DNA of 64,000 nucleotides from Sinorhizobium saheli (GCF_001651875.1 NZ_LNQB01000078.1:24911-88910); one strand, 5' to 3'; counted from the first letter of the stretch, positions 9,320 through 18,925 are shown. Numbers and translations are program-made. Notes: a model not told the origin generated them from the sequence alone.

Positions 9320-10231
9320 ATGCCGATTTCGCGATCAGAACAACCCGTTTTCCGTTTCGCGCCGAGCCCGAACGGCGTCTTGCATCTCGGCCATGCGCTG
9401 TCGGCGATCCTCAACCACGACATGGCGGCCAAGGCCGGCGGGCGCTTCCTGTTGCGGATCGAGGACATCGATCGGGCGCGCTGCCGGCCGGAATTCGAGG
9501 CAGCCATCTTCGCGGACCTCGCCTGGCTCGGGCTCGACTGGGAAGAGCCGGTGCGACGCCAATCCGAACATCTCGCCCTCTATGCCGCAATGCTGGAGCG
9601 CCTGAAGGCGATGGGGCTCGTCTATCCCTCATTCATGACGCGCGGCGAGATCAGGGCGGCGGTGGCCGAGGCGGAGGCGAAAGGCAAGCGCTGGCCGCGC
9701 GACCCGGACGGAACGCCGCTCTATCCTGGTCGCGAGCGCGATCTATCGCCGGACGAGCAGGCGGCGCGGATTGCGAGCGGCCGCCCGTACGCCTGGCGCC
9801 TCGACATGGAACAGGCGGTGCGCCGCGTCGGCCCGCTCACCTGGCGGGAAACCGGGGCCGGGCCTGCCGGCGAAACAGGGCTGATCGCGGCCGATCCGGC
9901 CTCCTGGAGCGATGTCGTCCTCTCGCGTTCCGATGCGCCCTCGAGCTACCATCTTTCCGTTGTGGTCGATGACGCCGTGCAGGGCATCACCCATGTCGTG
10001 CGTGGCCGCGACCTCTATCACGCCACATCGGTGCACCGCTTGCTGCAGGAGCTTCTGGACCTGCCGCAGCCGGTCTATCACCACCACCGCCTCATCCTGG
10101 GCCCCGACGGTCGAAAGCTGTCGAAGAGCAATGAAGACACGGGAATCGGCGCCTTCCGCGCCGCGGGACACACGCCCGCGGATGTCCGCGCCATGATCCT
10201 TTCAGGCGATGAGCCCCCCGCTCGCGGCTAA
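9320..10231 (+). CDS. gluQ: Glutamyl-Q tRNA(Asp) synthetase
   Basis: 303 residues; start ATG at 9320 with AAGGA six bases upstream, and the longer frame from 9248 is not needed. It is a truncated glutamyl-tRNA-synthetase paralogue that attaches glutamate to queuosine in tRNA-Asp. FAPSPNGVLHLGHA (HIGH motif, residues 13-26) and KLSKS are present, and the C-terminal anticodon-binding domain is absent, as expected. Odd point: where the E. coli enzyme binds zinc with a CxC pair, a Tyr and a third Cys, this protein has S104, M106, Y135 and R138/E139, so the zinc site appears lost. A queuosine-precursor transporter lies about 20 kb away at 29967-30605. Confidence 0.93.
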   Translation: MPISRSEQPVFRFAPSPNGVLHLGHALSAILNHDMAAKAGGRFLLRIEDIDRARCRPEFEAAIFADLAWLGLDWEEPVRRQSEHLALYAAMLERLKAMGLVYPSFMTRGEIRAAVAEAEAKGKRWPRDPDGTPLYPGRERDLSPDEQAARIASGRPYAWRLDMEQAVRRVGPLTWRETGAGPAGETGLIAADPASWSDVVLSRSDAPSSYHLSVVVDDAVQGITHVVRGRDLYHATSVHRLLQELLDLPQPVYHHHRLILGPDGRKLSKSNEDTGIGAFRAAGHTPADVRAMILSGDEPPARG

Positions 10232-10239
10232 GCGCCGGC

Positions 10240-11115
10240 TCATTTCTGCCGCGGCGCCTGGAAGCTGCGGATCACCATGTGCTTCACCTTGTACTTCAGG
10301 ATCGCCGCGTTGATCTCGGCGCCGATGATGAAGATCGCCCCGACCATGTAGAGGAAGACGAGCACGATGACGATCGAGGCGAGACCGGCATAGGTCGCGG
10401 CGTAATTGGAGAAGGCCGCGAGATAGGAGGCGAAGACATAGGCTCCGATCGACCAGAGAAGCAAAGTCAGAAGGATGCCGGGCAACACATCCATGATCTT
10501 CCGATGGCCGGCCGGCAGCCAGAGATGCGCGACCAGCAGGCCGCCCGTCAGCATCGCGATCACCAGGGCCAGCCCCCAATTGTCGATGGTTGCGAGAACC
10601 GTGTCGAGCCAGGGCAGCCACTGGTCGGCATTGCGGACCGCCAAGGGCACGGCGACGAGCAGGATGCTGAGGGCGGCGAGGATCAGGACGGCGGCGAGCA
10701 CGAAGCCGAGGCTCGCGAGACGCGTCAGGTACCAGGAGCGACTTTCGGCAACCCTGTAGGCCCGGTTGAGCGCGATGCGGAGCGCCTCGACACCGTTCGA
10801 GGCGAAATAGGCGGCCGCGAGCACGGAGATGGTGAGGAGCCCGCCGCGCGGGATCGTCAGCACCCGCACCACCTCGTTGGCGATCGGTTCGGCGATCGAT
10901 GCGGGCCAAGCGTCGAAAATCAGGTGGACGGCCGTCTCCGCGAACCGGTCTGCGCCGAGAAAACTGCCGAGCGCGGTGCCGAAGATCAGGAACGGAAAGA
11001 TCGCCATCAGCGTCGAAAGCGCCACATGGCTCGCCATGGCCCAGCCGTCGTCCTCGCTGAAATGCCAGAGCGCATCGAACATGACCTTCCAGATGATGCG
11101 AACGAATGCCGGCAT
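10240..11115 (-). CDS. YihY/virulence factor BrkB family membrane protein
   Basis: 291 residues from the ATG at 11115; codons further upstream are not hydrophobic and look untranslated. Six hydrophobic segments are visible, with the family hallmark near the N-terminus (DDGWAMASHVALSTLMAIFP) and LASIVIVLVFLYMVGAIFIIGAEIN near the C-terminus. YihY proteins are inner-membrane proteins of uncertain function, formerly misnamed ribonuclease BN. It is convergent with gluQ (8 bases) and divergent from the SDR gene. Confidence 0.9.
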   Translation of the reverse strand: MPAFVRIIWKVMFDALWHFSEDDGWAMASHVALSTLMAIFPFLIFGTALGSFLGADRFAETAVHLIFDAWPASIAEPIANEVVRVLTIPRGGLLTISVLAAAYFASNGVEALRIALNRAYRVAESRSWYLTRLASLGFVLAAVLILAALSILLVAVPLAVRNADQWLPWLDTVLATIDNWGLALVIAMLTGGLLVAHLWLPAGHRKIMDVLPGILLTLLLWSIGAYVFASYLAAFSNYAATYAGLASIVIVLVFLYMVGAIFIIGAEINAAILKYKVKHMVIRSFQAPRQK

Positions 11116-11275
11116 TCCGTCTCCGATTGCTCGAACCCGGCCTGCACTTCGCCAAGGCAACCGGCGCGGCGCCTGCAGCGGCCCATCGACAGGCGGCCGC
11201 CGCACGCGCAATAGAATTGTATCCCAACGATGAATATGGGAAACGAGGTGTCAATTTCTACAGGAATCGCATGGG

Positions 11276-12109
11276 ATGCCCGACCGCCCCACCATCATCG
11301 TCACCGGCTGCTCCTCCGGCATCGGCGCCTTTTGCGCCCGGGCGCTGAAGCGTGACGGCTGGCGCGTGTTCGCGACGGTGCGCCGACCGGAGGACCAGGC
11401 GAGCCTGGAAGCCGAAGGCATCGAGACCTTCATCATGGACTATACCAGGCCGGAGACGATCGCCGCCCTGGCCGAGGCGGTCATGGCCCGCTCCGGCGGG
11501 CGGATCGACGCGCTTTTCAACAATGGCGCCTATGGCCAGGCGGGCGCGGTCGAGGACCTGCCGACGGAAGCGCTCAGGCTGCAGTTCGAGACCAATGTCA
11601 TCGGCTGGCACGATCTGACGCGGCGCGTGATCCCGGCCATGCGCGCCCGCGGACAGGGCCGCATCGTTCAATGCTCCTCCATCCTCGGCATCGTCCCCTA
11701 TCGCTGGCGCGGCGCCTACAATGCCTCGAAATTCGCGCTCGAGGCGCTCTCGCTCACATTGCGGATGGAACTTGCCGGCAGCGGCATCGAGGTGAGCCTG
11801 ATCGAGCCTGGCCCGATAACGTCGAAATTCACGGTGAATGCCATCGCCTATATCGAGCGCTTCATCGACCTCAAGAACTCCGTTCACCGCAGGGAATACG
11901 AGCGTCAGATGCAGCGGCTGCGCGGCGAAAGCAGGCCCGCCCGCGGCAAGCTCGGCCCCGACGCCGTTTACGATGCATTGAAACACGCTTTGACGGCACC
12001 CCGCCCGAGGCCGCATTATATAGTGACAAGGCCCGCCAGGCAGGGTGCGCTGCTGAAACGGCTTCTGCCGGCGGCGTTGTTCTATCGCATCATCGGACGG
12101 CTCGGCTAA
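11276..12109 (+). CDS. Short-chain dehydrogenase/reductase (SDR) family protein
   Basis: 277 residues, classical SDR. The NAD(P)-binding glycine motif is TGCSSGIG near residue 10, the structural NNGAYG motif is the usual NNAG variant, the catalytic serine sits in CSSILG, and YNASK is the YxxxK pair. The C-terminal extension with a basic, hydrophobic end (LLKRLLPAALFYRIIGRLG) resembles SDRs acting on lipids or sterol-like substrates. The arginine after the second beta-strand (TVRRPED) suggests NADP preference. It starts a tight run with the HIG1, adenosyltransferase and rhomboid genes. The substrate is unknown. Confidence 0.88.
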   Translation: MPDRPTIIVTGCSSGIGAFCARALKRDGWRVFATVRRPEDQASLEAEGIETFIMDYTRPETIAALAEAVMARSGGRIDALFNNGAYGQAGAVEDLPTEALRLQFETNVIGWHDLTRRVIPAMRARGQGRIVQCSSILGIVPYRWRGAYNASKFALEALSLTLRMELAGSGIEVSLIEPGPITSKFTVNAIAYIERFIDLKNSVHRREYERQMQRLRGESRPARGKLGPDAVYDALKHALTAPRPRPHYIVTRPARQGALLKRLLPAALFYRIIGRLG

Positions 12110-12131
12110 GCGAAATACAAGGATTTACGCC

Positions 12132-12335
12132 ATGCCCAGTTTCTTTACCGGCCTGACCCTGATTGCCATGGGCCTGGTCGCCATCGTGCTTGTCCGCGGC
12201 CTCTTGAACATGGCCCGGCGCGGCAGCGGCAATACGTCCAACAAGCTGATGCAGGCGCGCATATTGTTCCAGGCGATCGCCCTGGTGCTGATCATGCTGA
12301 CGCTGTGGTTCACCGGCGGCGGCCGGCCGACCTGA
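12132..12335 (+). CDS. Twin-transmembrane HIG1-domain protein
   Basis: 67 residues with two transmembrane helices (about 5-27 and 46-61) joined by a basic loop containing NKLMQARILFQ, the signature of bacterial HIG1/hypoxia-induced small membrane proteins. Mitochondrial relatives (RCF1/HIGD) associate with cytochrome c oxidase, and a similar respiratory-chain role in alphaproteobacteria is an inference. It lies 22 bases after the SDR stop and 16 bases before the adenosyltransferase start, consistent with one transcript. Confidence 0.88.
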   Translation: MPSFFTGLTLIAMGLVAIVLVRGLLNMARRGSGNTSNKLMQARILFQAIALVLIMLTLWFTGGGRPT

Positions 12336-12351
12336 GGATAGCGACAGCACG

Positions 12352-12930
12352 ATGGTCAGATTGAACAAGATTTATACCCGGACCGGCGACAACGGTACGA
12401 CCGGCCTCGTCACCGGTCCGCGCCGCTCGAAGAGCGATCCACGTGTCGAAGCCTACGGGGCGATCGACGAAGCGAACGCCTTCGTCGGCCTGGCGCGCCA
12501 GCACACCCGCGACATCACCGGCCTCGACGCGGTGCTCGCGGTGATCCAGAACGATCTCTTCGATCTCGGCGCCGACCTTGCCACGCCGGAGACCGGTGAG
12601 AAGTCCGAACACGAGCCGCTGAGGATCGTCGCCGCCCAGGTCGCGAGACTCGAAGGGGAGATCGACCGGTTGAATGCCGATCTCGAGCCCCTGCGCTCTT
12701 TCGTGCTGCCGGCCGGCAGCGCCGCCTCGGCCGCCCTTCACGTCGCCCGCACCATCGCCCGGCGCGCCGAAAGACAGATGGTGGCGCTCGCCGAAACCGA
12801 GGGCGAGGTCGTCAGCCGCGAGGCCATCGCCTATGTCAACCGGCTCTCGGACCTCCTGTTCGTCGCCGCCCGCTGGGCGAACGACAAGGGACGCGCCGAC
12901 GTCCTCTGGGTTCCCGGCAAGAACAGATAA
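12352..12930 (+). CDS. ATP:cob(I)alamin adenosyltransferase, PduO type
   Basis: 192 residues. The N-terminal ATP-binding motif is IYTRTGDNGTTGL, with basic residues GPRRSKSDPRVEAYG following, and the C-terminal signature is NRLSDLLFVAARW. PduO-type enzymes transfer the adenosyl group of ATP to cob(I)alamin, making the coenzyme B12 used by mutases and ribonucleotide reductase. The genes for cobaltochelatase CobS/CobT lie 19-21 kb downstream in the same window, so aerobic B12 synthesis is expected in this organism. No cobalamin riboswitch is visible upstream; the gene appears to be read with its neighbours. Confidence 0.95.
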   Translation: MVRLNKIYTRTGDNGTTGLVTGPRRSKSDPRVEAYGAIDEANAFVGLARQHTRDITGLDAVLAVIQNDLFDLGADLATPETGEKSEHEPLRIVAAQVARLEGEIDRLNADLEPLRSFVLPAGSAASAALHVARTIARRAERQMVALAETEGEVVSREAIAYVNRLSDLLFVAARWANDKGRADVLWVPGKNR

Positions 12931-12947
12931 GGCGCTTCAGGGATCGT

Positions 12948-13739
12948 ATGTTCATACCGTTGCACGACAGAAACGACCTGAAGCACATAGAGATGCAATA
13001 TGTGACGGTCTCGCTGATCGTCATCAACGTCCTCGTCTGGCTCATCACCGGGCCGGTCGCGACGCAGGCTTTCGCCGATGCCGCCGTGCTCGGGCTCGGC
13101 TACATCCCGGCGGTGGTCTTCGACTATGCCGATCTCGACCCGTCGCTCGTGGTCGTCCCCGACGGCTTCACCCTCGTCACCTATTCCTTTCTGCACGGCA
13201 ACTTCATGCACCTGGGGATGAACATGCTCTTCCTCTGGGTCTTCGGCGACAATGTCGAGGATGCGCTCGGGCACTTCCGCTTCCTCCTCTTCTATCTCCT
13301 GTGCGCCGCTGCCGGCGCCATGGCGCACGGTCTCCTCGATCCCGCCTCGGAAGCGCCGCTCATCGGTGCCTCCGGCGCCATCTCGGGCGTGGTCGCCGCC
13401 TATTTCCTGCTGCATCCGAAGGTGCGCGTCTGGGTGCTCGTGCTCTTCCGCATCCCCCTGCCGCTGCCCGCAGCCATTCCGCTCGCCTTCTGGATCGGTC
13501 AGCAGTTCTTCATGCTGGTTACCGATCCCGGCAGCGCCGTCTCCTGGAGCGCGCATGTCGGCGGCATCGTCGCCGGGCTTCTGCTCGTCATCCTTTTGCG
13601 ACGTCCCGGCGTGCCGCTTTTCGATCGCACGATCGTCACTCCCCGTGCCGTGGAGCACAAGACGCAAACGCCGGAAGAGGCCGCGCCTCTCCCATCCGGC
13701 CCGGCGAAACCGGCGCCCCATTGGGGCCGCCCCAACTGA
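12948..13739 (+). CDS. Rhomboid-family intramembrane serine protease
   Basis: 263 residues with six or seven membrane segments. The catalytic serine is S142 in GASGAISG, the partner histidine is H203 in WSAHVGG, and the oxyanion-hole HxxxN motif is H88-N92 (HLGMN). These are the residues needed for a working rhomboid, which cleaves other membrane proteins within or near the bilayer. A proline-rich cytoplasmic tail of about 35 residues ends the protein. It is the last gene of the run that begins with the SDR. Its substrates are unknown. Confidence 0.93.
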   Translation: MFIPLHDRNDLKHIEMQYVTVSLIVINVLVWLITGPVATQAFADAAVLGLGYIPAVVFDYADLDPSLVVVPDGFTLVTYSFLHGNFMHLGMNMLFLWVFGDNVEDALGHFRFLLFYLLCAAAGAMAHGLLDPASEAPLIGASGAISGVVAAYFLLHPKVRVWVLVLFRIPLPLPAAIPLAFWIGQQFFMLVTDPGSAVSWSAHVGGIVAGLLLVILLRRPGVPLFDRTIVTPRAVEHKTQTPEEAAPLPSGPAKPAPHWGRPN

Positions 13740-13856
13740 ACCGCTCCGCTTGCGGCCGAATAGGGGTTCGATTTCAACGGATTGCCCAGACGCCGGTGAA
13801 TGCAAGGGCGGCCGAGGCGCCCCGATGAAAGTCCGACTTGCCAGACCGTTTTATTA

Positions 13857-13874
13857 CTTGTACGTAAACGTAAG
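13857..13874. promoter_or_regulatory. Possible operator palindrome upstream of etfB
   Basis: The 12-base palindrome TACGTAAACGTA (13861-13872) lies 167 bases before etfB in a 299-base intergenic region that otherwise shows no feature. An ACGT-N2-ACGT core of this kind resembles sites I recall for the MerR-family regulator LiuR, which controls branched-chain amino acid degradation and sometimes ETF genes. The assignment to LiuR is inference; the palindrome is directly visible. Confidence 0.45.
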
Positions 13875-14038
13875 TCTCGTTGCGCGCAATCATCTCGTTT
13901 TGACCTCAGGTCATGTCGATTTAGCGACAAGAACGGCTTGTGTGTGGAGCAAAAACGCGTATCGATGTCGCCAACCGACAATCAGGCCGCCCTGTTAAGG
14001 CGCATTTTCCTGCGAACGCTCTTGGAGGGATTGAATCC

Positions 14039-14788
14039 ATGAAAATACTTGTGACCGTCAAACGCGTGGTCGACTTCAACGTCAAGATCCGGGTGAAGGC
14101 GGATGGCACGGGCGTCGAGCTTGCCAATGTCAAAATGTCGATGAACCCGTTTGACGAGATCTCGGTCGAAGAGGCGCTGCGGCTCAAGGAAGCCGGCAAG
14201 GCGGAGGAAGTCGTCGTCGTGTCGATCGGTCCCGCCAAGGCCGAGGAGACGCTCCGCACCGCCCTCGCGATGGGCGCCGACCGGGCGATCCTCGTCGAGA
14301 CCGACGACCAGGTCGAGCCGCTTGCCGTGGCCAAGATCGTCAAGGGTGTGGCCGAGGCCGAACAGCCGGGCCTGATCATCGTCGGCAAGCAGGCGATTGA
14401 TGATGACAGCAACCAGACCGGCCAGATGCTCTCGGCGCTCCTGGGCTGGCCGCAGGGCACCTTCGCCTCCAAGGTCGAGATCGGCGACGGCAAGGTCAAT
14501 GTCACCCGTGAGGTCGACGGCGGCCTGCAGACGGTCGAGCTGAAGCTGCCGGCGGTCATCACCACCGACCTCCGCTTGAACGAGCCGCGCTATGCCTCGC
14601 TGCCGAACATCATGAAGGCGAAGAAGAAGCCGCTCGACAAGAAGACCCCCGCCGATTTCGGCGTCGACACCGCGCCGCGGCTGAAGGTGCTTAAGACCGA
14701 GGAGCCGTCGGGCCGCAAGGCCGGCATCAAGGTCAAGTCGGTCGCCGAGCTGGTCGAAAAGCTCAAGACCGAAGCCGGCGTTCTTTAA
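14039..14788 (+). CDS. etfB: Electron transfer flavoprotein subunit beta
   Basis: 249 residues, the standard length for ETF-beta. The start is the ATG at 14039 with GGAGGG 8-10 bases upstream. Visible hallmarks are [37 protein letters not shown], and [16 protein letters not shown], the AMP-binding/signature region. ETF is the soluble FAD/AMP heterodimer that takes electrons from acyl-CoA dehydrogenases and passes them to ETF:quinone oxidoreductase. It is followed 25 bases later by etfA. The adjacent hbd fits fatty-acid or polyhydroxybutyrate metabolism. It looks like the respiratory type, not the nitrogen-fixation FixA type, but that judgement is from pattern memory. Confidence 0.96.
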   Translation: MKILVTVKRVVDFNVKIRVKADGTGVELANVKMSMNPFDEISVEEALRLKEAGKAEEVVVVSIGPAKAEETLRTALAMGADRAILVETDDQVEPLAVAKIVKGVAEAEQPGLIIVGKQAIDDDSNQTGQMLSALLGWPQGTFASKVEIGDGKVNVTREVDGGLQTVELKLPAVITTDLRLNEPRYASLPNIMKAKKKPLDKKTPADFGVDTAPRLKVLKTEEPSGRKAGIKVKSVAELVEKLKTEAGVL

Positions 14789-14813
14789 GTTTCAGGAAAG
14801 GGAGACAATCATC

Positions 14814-15743
14814 ATGGCCATTCTGCTTCTGGCTGACCACGACAACAGCCACCTTTCCGACCAGACGGCGAAGGCGCTGACGGCGGCCCTGAAAATCGGC
14901 GGCGACGTCCATGTGCTCGTCGCTGGCTCAGGCATCAAAGGCGCTGCCGATGAGGCGGCAAAGCTTTCGGGCGTCGCCAAGGTGCTCGTCGCCGAGGACG
15001 CCTCGCTCGCCAACAACCTCGCCGAACCGCTGGCGGCGACGATCGTTTCGCTCGCCGGTGCCTACGACACCCTGATCGCCGCCGCCACCTCGGTCGGCAA
15101 GAACGTCATGCCGCGCGTCGCCGCCCTCCTCGACATCGCCCAGGTCTCGGAGATCATCGAGGTGGTTGCCGCCGACACCTTCAAGCGGCCGATCTATGCC
15201 GGCAACGCCATCCAGACGGTGCAGACGAGCGAGGCGAAGAAGGTTGTCACCGTGCGCACCGCCTCGTTTGCCGCCGCCGGCGAAGGCGGCAATGCCGCGA
15301 TCGAGACCGTCCCGGCAGCCGCCGATCCGGGCCTGTCCGCCCATGTGTCGGACGCGCTGTCGTCGTCCGACCGGCCGGAACTGACCTCGGCGAAGATCAT
15401 CATCTCCGGCGGCCGCGCGCTCGGCTCGTCGGAGAAGTTCAAGGAAGTCATCCTGCCGGTTGCCGACAAGCTCGGTGCCGCCGTCGGCGCTTCCCGCGCC
15501 GCCGTCGATGCCGGCTATGCCCCGAACGACTGGCAGGTCGGCCAGACCGGCAAGGTGGTCGCCCCCGACCTCTACATCGCCTGCGGCATTTCCGGCGCCA
15601 TCCAGCACCTCGCCGGCATGAAGGATTCCAAGGTGATCGTCGCCATCAACAAGGACGAGGAGGCCCCGATCTTCCAGGTCGCCGACTACGGCCTCGTCGC
15701 CGACCTCTTCGACGTCCTGCCGGAGCTCGAGAAGGCGCTCTGA
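14814..15743 (+). CDS. etfA: Electron transfer flavoprotein subunit alpha
   Basis: 309 residues, the FAD-carrying partner of EtfB. The C-terminal FAD-binding domain shows [35 protein letters not shown] and [19 protein letters not shown], all standard ETF-alpha motifs. The N-terminal half pairs with EtfB. The start ATG at 14814 has a GGGAGA site. A strong hairpin terminator 60 bases after the stop separates the etfBA transcript from hbd, so hbd is probably expressed separately or by read-through. Confidence 0.96.
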   Translation: MAILLLADHDNSHLSDQTAKALTAALKIGGDVHVLVAGSGIKGAADEAAKLSGVAKVLVAEDASLANNLAEPLAATIVSLAGAYDTLIAAATSVGKNVMPRVAALLDIAQVSEIIEVVAADTFKRPIYAGNAIQTVQTSEAKKVVTVRTASFAAAGEGGNAAIETVPAAADPGLSAHVSDALSSSDRPELTSAKIIISGGRALGSSEKFKEVILPVADKLGAAVGASRAAVDAGYAPNDWQVGQTGKVVAPDLYIACGISGAIQHLAGMKDSKVIVAINKDEEAPIFQVADYGLVADLFDVLPELEKAL

Positions 15744-15802
15744 GGGGGACGTGCCCGGCACGAAAAGGGCTGGAAAAAGAGACAGCTTGGCATTAACAAT
15801 CG

Positions 15803-15832
15803 TACCGGGCCGACCGATCGGCCCGGTATTTT
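15803..15832 (+). terminator. Rho-independent terminator after etfA
   Basis: A ten-base perfect stem, TACCGGGCCG...CGGCCCGGTA, with a six-base loop (ACCGAT) followed by TTTT. Confidence 0.9.
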
Positions 15833-15885
15833 CGCATTTGTGGCAGCATGGCTGCCTAAGCCTATGATGATGGGTGTTCGCTTCA

Positions 15886-16758
15886 ATGATCAAGACGATC
15901 GGAATTATCGGCGCAGGGCAGATGGGCTGCGGCATTGCCCATGTTTCGGCGGCCGCCGGATACAAGGTTCAGCTCTACGATATCGCTGCGGATCGCATCG
16001 AGGCAGGGCTCGCCACCATCAACGGCAACCTTGCCCGCCAGGTCTCCTCCGGCAAGATGAGCGACGAGGACCGCAAGCGGGCGCTCGCGCTCATCAAGGG
16101 CTCCGTCGACATCAATGACCTCTCGCAGGCCGACCTCGTCATCGAGGCGGTCACGGAAGACGAGACGGTCAAGCGCAAGATCTACGGCCAGGTTTGTCCG
16201 GTCATGAAGCCGGATGCGCTTCTCGCCACCAACACCTCGTCGCTGTCGATCACCCGGCTTGCCTCGGCAACCGACCGCCCCGAACGCTTCATGGGCATCC
16301 ACTTCATGAACCCCGTTCCGGTGATGAAGCTGGTGGAACTGGTGCGCGGCATCGCCACCGACGAGGAGACCTTCCGGGCCGCCAAGGAATTCGTCGCCCA
16401 TCTGGACAAGACCGTCACCGTGGCCGAAGATTTTCCGGCCTTCATCGTCAACCGCATCCTGCTGCCGATGATCAACGAGGCGATCTACACCCTCTACGAG
16501 GGCGTCGGCACGGTCGATGCCATCGACACGGCGATGAAGCTCGGCGCCAACCATCCGATGGGCCCGCTGCAGCTCGCCGACTTCATCGGCCTCGATACCT
16601 GCCTGTCGATCATGCAGGTGCTGCATGACGGCCTGGCGGATTCGAAATATCGCCCCTGTCCGCTGCTGGTCAAATATGTCGAGGCCGGCTGGCTCGGCCG
16701 CAAATCCGGCCGCGGCTTCTACGACTACCGCGGCGACGTGCCCGTCCCGACGCGCTGA
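15886..16758 (+). CDS. hbd: 3-hydroxybutyryl-CoA dehydrogenase
   Basis: 290 residues from the ATG at 15886; a GTG four codons earlier is less likely. The N-terminal Rossmann motif is GIIGAGQMGCGIAHV, the catalytic His lies in MGIHFMNPVPVM, and the C-terminal domain has NRILLPMINEA and GPLQLADFIGLD. The enzyme oxidises (S)-3-hydroxyacyl-CoA, typically hydroxybutyryl-CoA, with NAD. It is a single-domain-pair form without an attached crotonase. Proximity to etfBA suggests a shared acyl-CoA catabolic role. It is convergent with tlpA. Confidence 0.94.
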   Translation: MIKTIGIIGAGQMGCGIAHVSAAAGYKVQLYDIAADRIEAGLATINGNLARQVSSGKMSDEDRKRALALIKGSVDINDLSQADLVIEAVTEDETVKRKIYGQVCPVMKPDALLATNTSSLSITRLASATDRPERFMGIHFMNPVPVMKLVELVRGIATDEETFRAAKEFVAHLDKTVTVAEDFPAFIVNRILLPMINEAIYTLYEGVGTVDAIDTAMKLGANHPMGPLQLADFIGLDTCLSIMQVLHDGLADSKYRPCPLLVKYVEAGWLGRKSGRGFYDYRGDVPVPTR

Positions 16759-16801
16759 TCGCTCTGTCGAAAACCCCCTCTGGCCTGGCGCCACCCGAGG
16801 C

Positions 16802-17476
16802 TCAACTGCCCGCAGGCCGGGCGATCGCCGCCTCGATCAGGCTCTTCGCGTCGTCGCTGTCCCAAGCGGCGGGACCGTTCATCGAACCCAACAGGCAGCC
16901 CTTCTCGTCGAGGAGCAGCGTGGCGGGAAGGCCGAAGGCGAGGCCTTCCTTCTTCAGCGTGTTGAAGACCCCCATCGAGGCGTCGCGGTAGTAGCGCAGC
17001 TCGTGGACGCCGATCTCGTCGAGGAAGGCCCTGGGCTTCTCGTCGGCGCCGGTGTCGATATTGATCGCCACCACCTCGAAGCGGTCGCCTCCGAGCGCCT
17101 TCTGCAAGGCGTTGAGCGCAGGCATCTCCTCGCGACAGGGCACGCACCAGGTCGCCCAGAGATTGACGAGGAGGGTCTTGCCGGCAAAGGCGGCAAGCGT
17201 CAGCGGCTTGCCGTCCGGGCCGGCAAAATCGAGGCCGGCGATCGGGCGCGCATCGGCGGCCGGCGTCATCGCCGCGACCTGGCCGCGCATCAGCGGCGTC
17301 AAGGAAGCGACCTTCTCCGCGGCAAGCGGGCAGCGCGCGTCGGCGGTCGGCGTGACGCCGCCATTGCCAGACCCCGTCTCCTTCACGTATACCGCAGCCG
17401 CACCGGCGATCACCCCCAGAAGGGCGGCGAGCGCGAACAACTTCACGGCCGGAGGACGTTTCTTCTGGTCTGGCAT
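16802..17476 (-). CDS. tlpA: TlpA family thiol:disulfide interchange protein
   Basis: 224 residues from the ATG at 17476, which has GGAGAATGAA immediately upstream; longer upstream frame overlaps argH. An N-terminal membrane anchor ([19 protein letters not shown]) is followed by a periplasmic thioredoxin domain with active site WATWCVPC and the cis-proline motif GLPATLLLD. In rhizobia TlpA reduces periplasmic cysteines of cytochrome oxidase assembly factors (CoxB, ScoI). A cysteine just after the anchor (DARCPLA) may add a structural disulfide. Its start codon is only 25 bases from that of the divergent argH, so each promoter must lie partly in the other gene. Confidence 0.93.
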   Translation of the reverse strand: MPDQKKRPPAVKLFALAALLGVIAGAAAVYVKETGSGNGGVTPTADARCPLAAEKVASLTPLMRGQVAAMTPAADARPIAGLDFAGPDGKPLTLAAFAGKTLLVNLWATWCVPCREEMPALNALQKALGGDRFEVVAINIDTGADEKPRAFLDEIGVHELRYYRDASMGVFNTLKKEGLAFGLPATLLLDEKGCLLGSMNGPAAWDSDDAKSLIEAAIARPAGS

Positions 17477-17501
17477 TTCATTCTCCAAGGCGGGCATCCC
17501 G

Positions 17502-18905
17502 ATGGCTGACGGCAGTTCCGAGACGAAATCCTCCAACCAGATGTGGGGCGGGCGCTTCGCCTCGGGCCCCGACGCCATCATGGAGGAGATAAATGCCTCG
17601 ATCGACTTCGACAAGAAGCTCTATGCCCAGGATATCCGCGGCTCAATAGCGCATGCGACCATGCTCGCGCATCAGGGCATCATTTCGGCCGAGGATAAAG
17701 ACAAGATCGTTCACGGCCTCGGCACGATCCTGTCGGAAATCGAAAGCGGCACGTTCGAATTCTCCCGCCGCCTCGAAGACATTCACATGAATGTCGAGGC
17801 GCGGCTGGCAGCGCTGGTCGGCCCCGCCGCCGGCCGCCTGCATACCGCCCGCTCGCGCAACGACCAGGTGGCCCTCGATTTCCGCCTCTGGGTCAAGGAA
17901 GAGCTGCAGAAGACCGAGAAGGCGCTGACCGCATTGATCGCCGCCTTCCTCGACCGGGCGGAAGAGCATGCCGACACGGTAATGCCGGGCTTCACGCACC
18001 TGCAGACGGCGCAACCGGTGACTTTCGGCCACCATTGCATGGCCTATGTCGAAATGTTCGGCCGCGACCGCTCGCGCGTCCGCCACGCGATCGAGCACAT
18101 GGATGAAAGCCCGATCGGCGCCGCGGCACTTGCCGGCACCGGCTTCCCGATCGACCGGCACATGACGGCGAAGGCGCTCGGCTTCCGCGAGCCGACCCGC
18201 AACTCGATCGACACCGTCTCCGACCGCGACTTCGCGCTCGAGTTCCTGTCGATCGCGGCGATCGCGGCGACCCACCTGTCGCGGCTCGCCGAAGAGATCG
18301 TCATCTGGTCGACGCCGCAATTCGGCTTCATCCGTCTGTCGGACGCCTTCTCCACCGGCTCCTCGATCATGCCGCAGAAGAAGAACCCGGACGCCGCCGA
18401 GCTGGTGCGCGCCAAGACCGGCCGCATCAACGGCTCGCTGATCGCGCTGCTGACGGTGATGAAGGGCCTGCCGCTCGCCTATTCCAAGGACATGCAGGAA
18501 GACAAGGAACAGGTCTTCGATGCGGCCGAAAGCCTGGAACTGGCGATCGCTGCGATGACCGGCATGGTGCGCGACATGACGGTGCGCGCCGACCGGATGA
18601 AGGCGGCCGCCGGCTCCGGCTACTCGACCGCCACCGATCTCGCCGACTGGCTGGTGCGCGAGGCGGGGCTCCCCTTCCGCGACGCCCATCACGTGACCGG
18701 CCGCGCGGTGGCGCTCGCCGAACAGAGGGGCTGCGACCTCTCCGAGCTCTCGCTCGCCGACCTCCAGGCGATCAACCCGGCGATCACCGACAAGGTCTTC
18801 GACGTGCTGACGGTGGAGGCTTCGGTCGCGAGCCGCACCAGCTTCGGCGGCACGGCGCCGGCAGAAGTGCGCAAGCAGATCGCCTGGTGGCGGGCGCGCA
18901 ATTGA
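17502..18905 (+). CDS. argH: Argininosuccinate lyase
   Basis: 467 residues, full family length. It splits argininosuccinate into arginine and fumarate, the last step of arginine synthesis. The fumarase/aspartase signature is [12 protein letters not shown], the catalytic-site motif [14 protein letters not shown] is present, and the N-terminus shows [11 protein letters not shown]. The start ATG at 17502 is in line with the MWGGRF start region of other ArgH proteins and is divergent from tlpA. The next genes on this strand are lptM and lysA, after an intergenic mosaic repeat. Confidence 0.98.
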   Translation: MADGSSETKSSNQMWGGRFASGPDAIMEEINASIDFDKKLYAQDIRGSIAHATMLAHQGIISAEDKDKIVHGLGTILSEIESGTFEFSRRLEDIHMNVEARLAALVGPAAGRLHTARSRNDQVALDFRLWVKEELQKTEKALTALIAAFLDRAEEHADTVMPGFTHLQTAQPVTFGHHCMAYVEMFGRDRSRVRHAIEHMDESPIGAAALAGTGFPIDRHMTAKALGFREPTRNSIDTVSDRDFALEFLSIAAIAATHLSRLAEEIVIWSTPQFGFIRLSDAFSTGSSIMPQKKNPDAAELVRAKTGRINGSLIALLTVMKGLPLAYSKDMQEDKEQVFDAAESLELAIAAMTGMVRDMTVRADRMKAAAGSGYSTATDLADWLVREAGLPFRDAHHVTGRAVALAEQRGCDLSELSLADLQAINPAITDKVFDVLTVEASVASRTSFGGTAPAEVRKQIAWWRARN

Positions 18906-18925
18906 TGGTTTCGCTGCCGCCGGCG

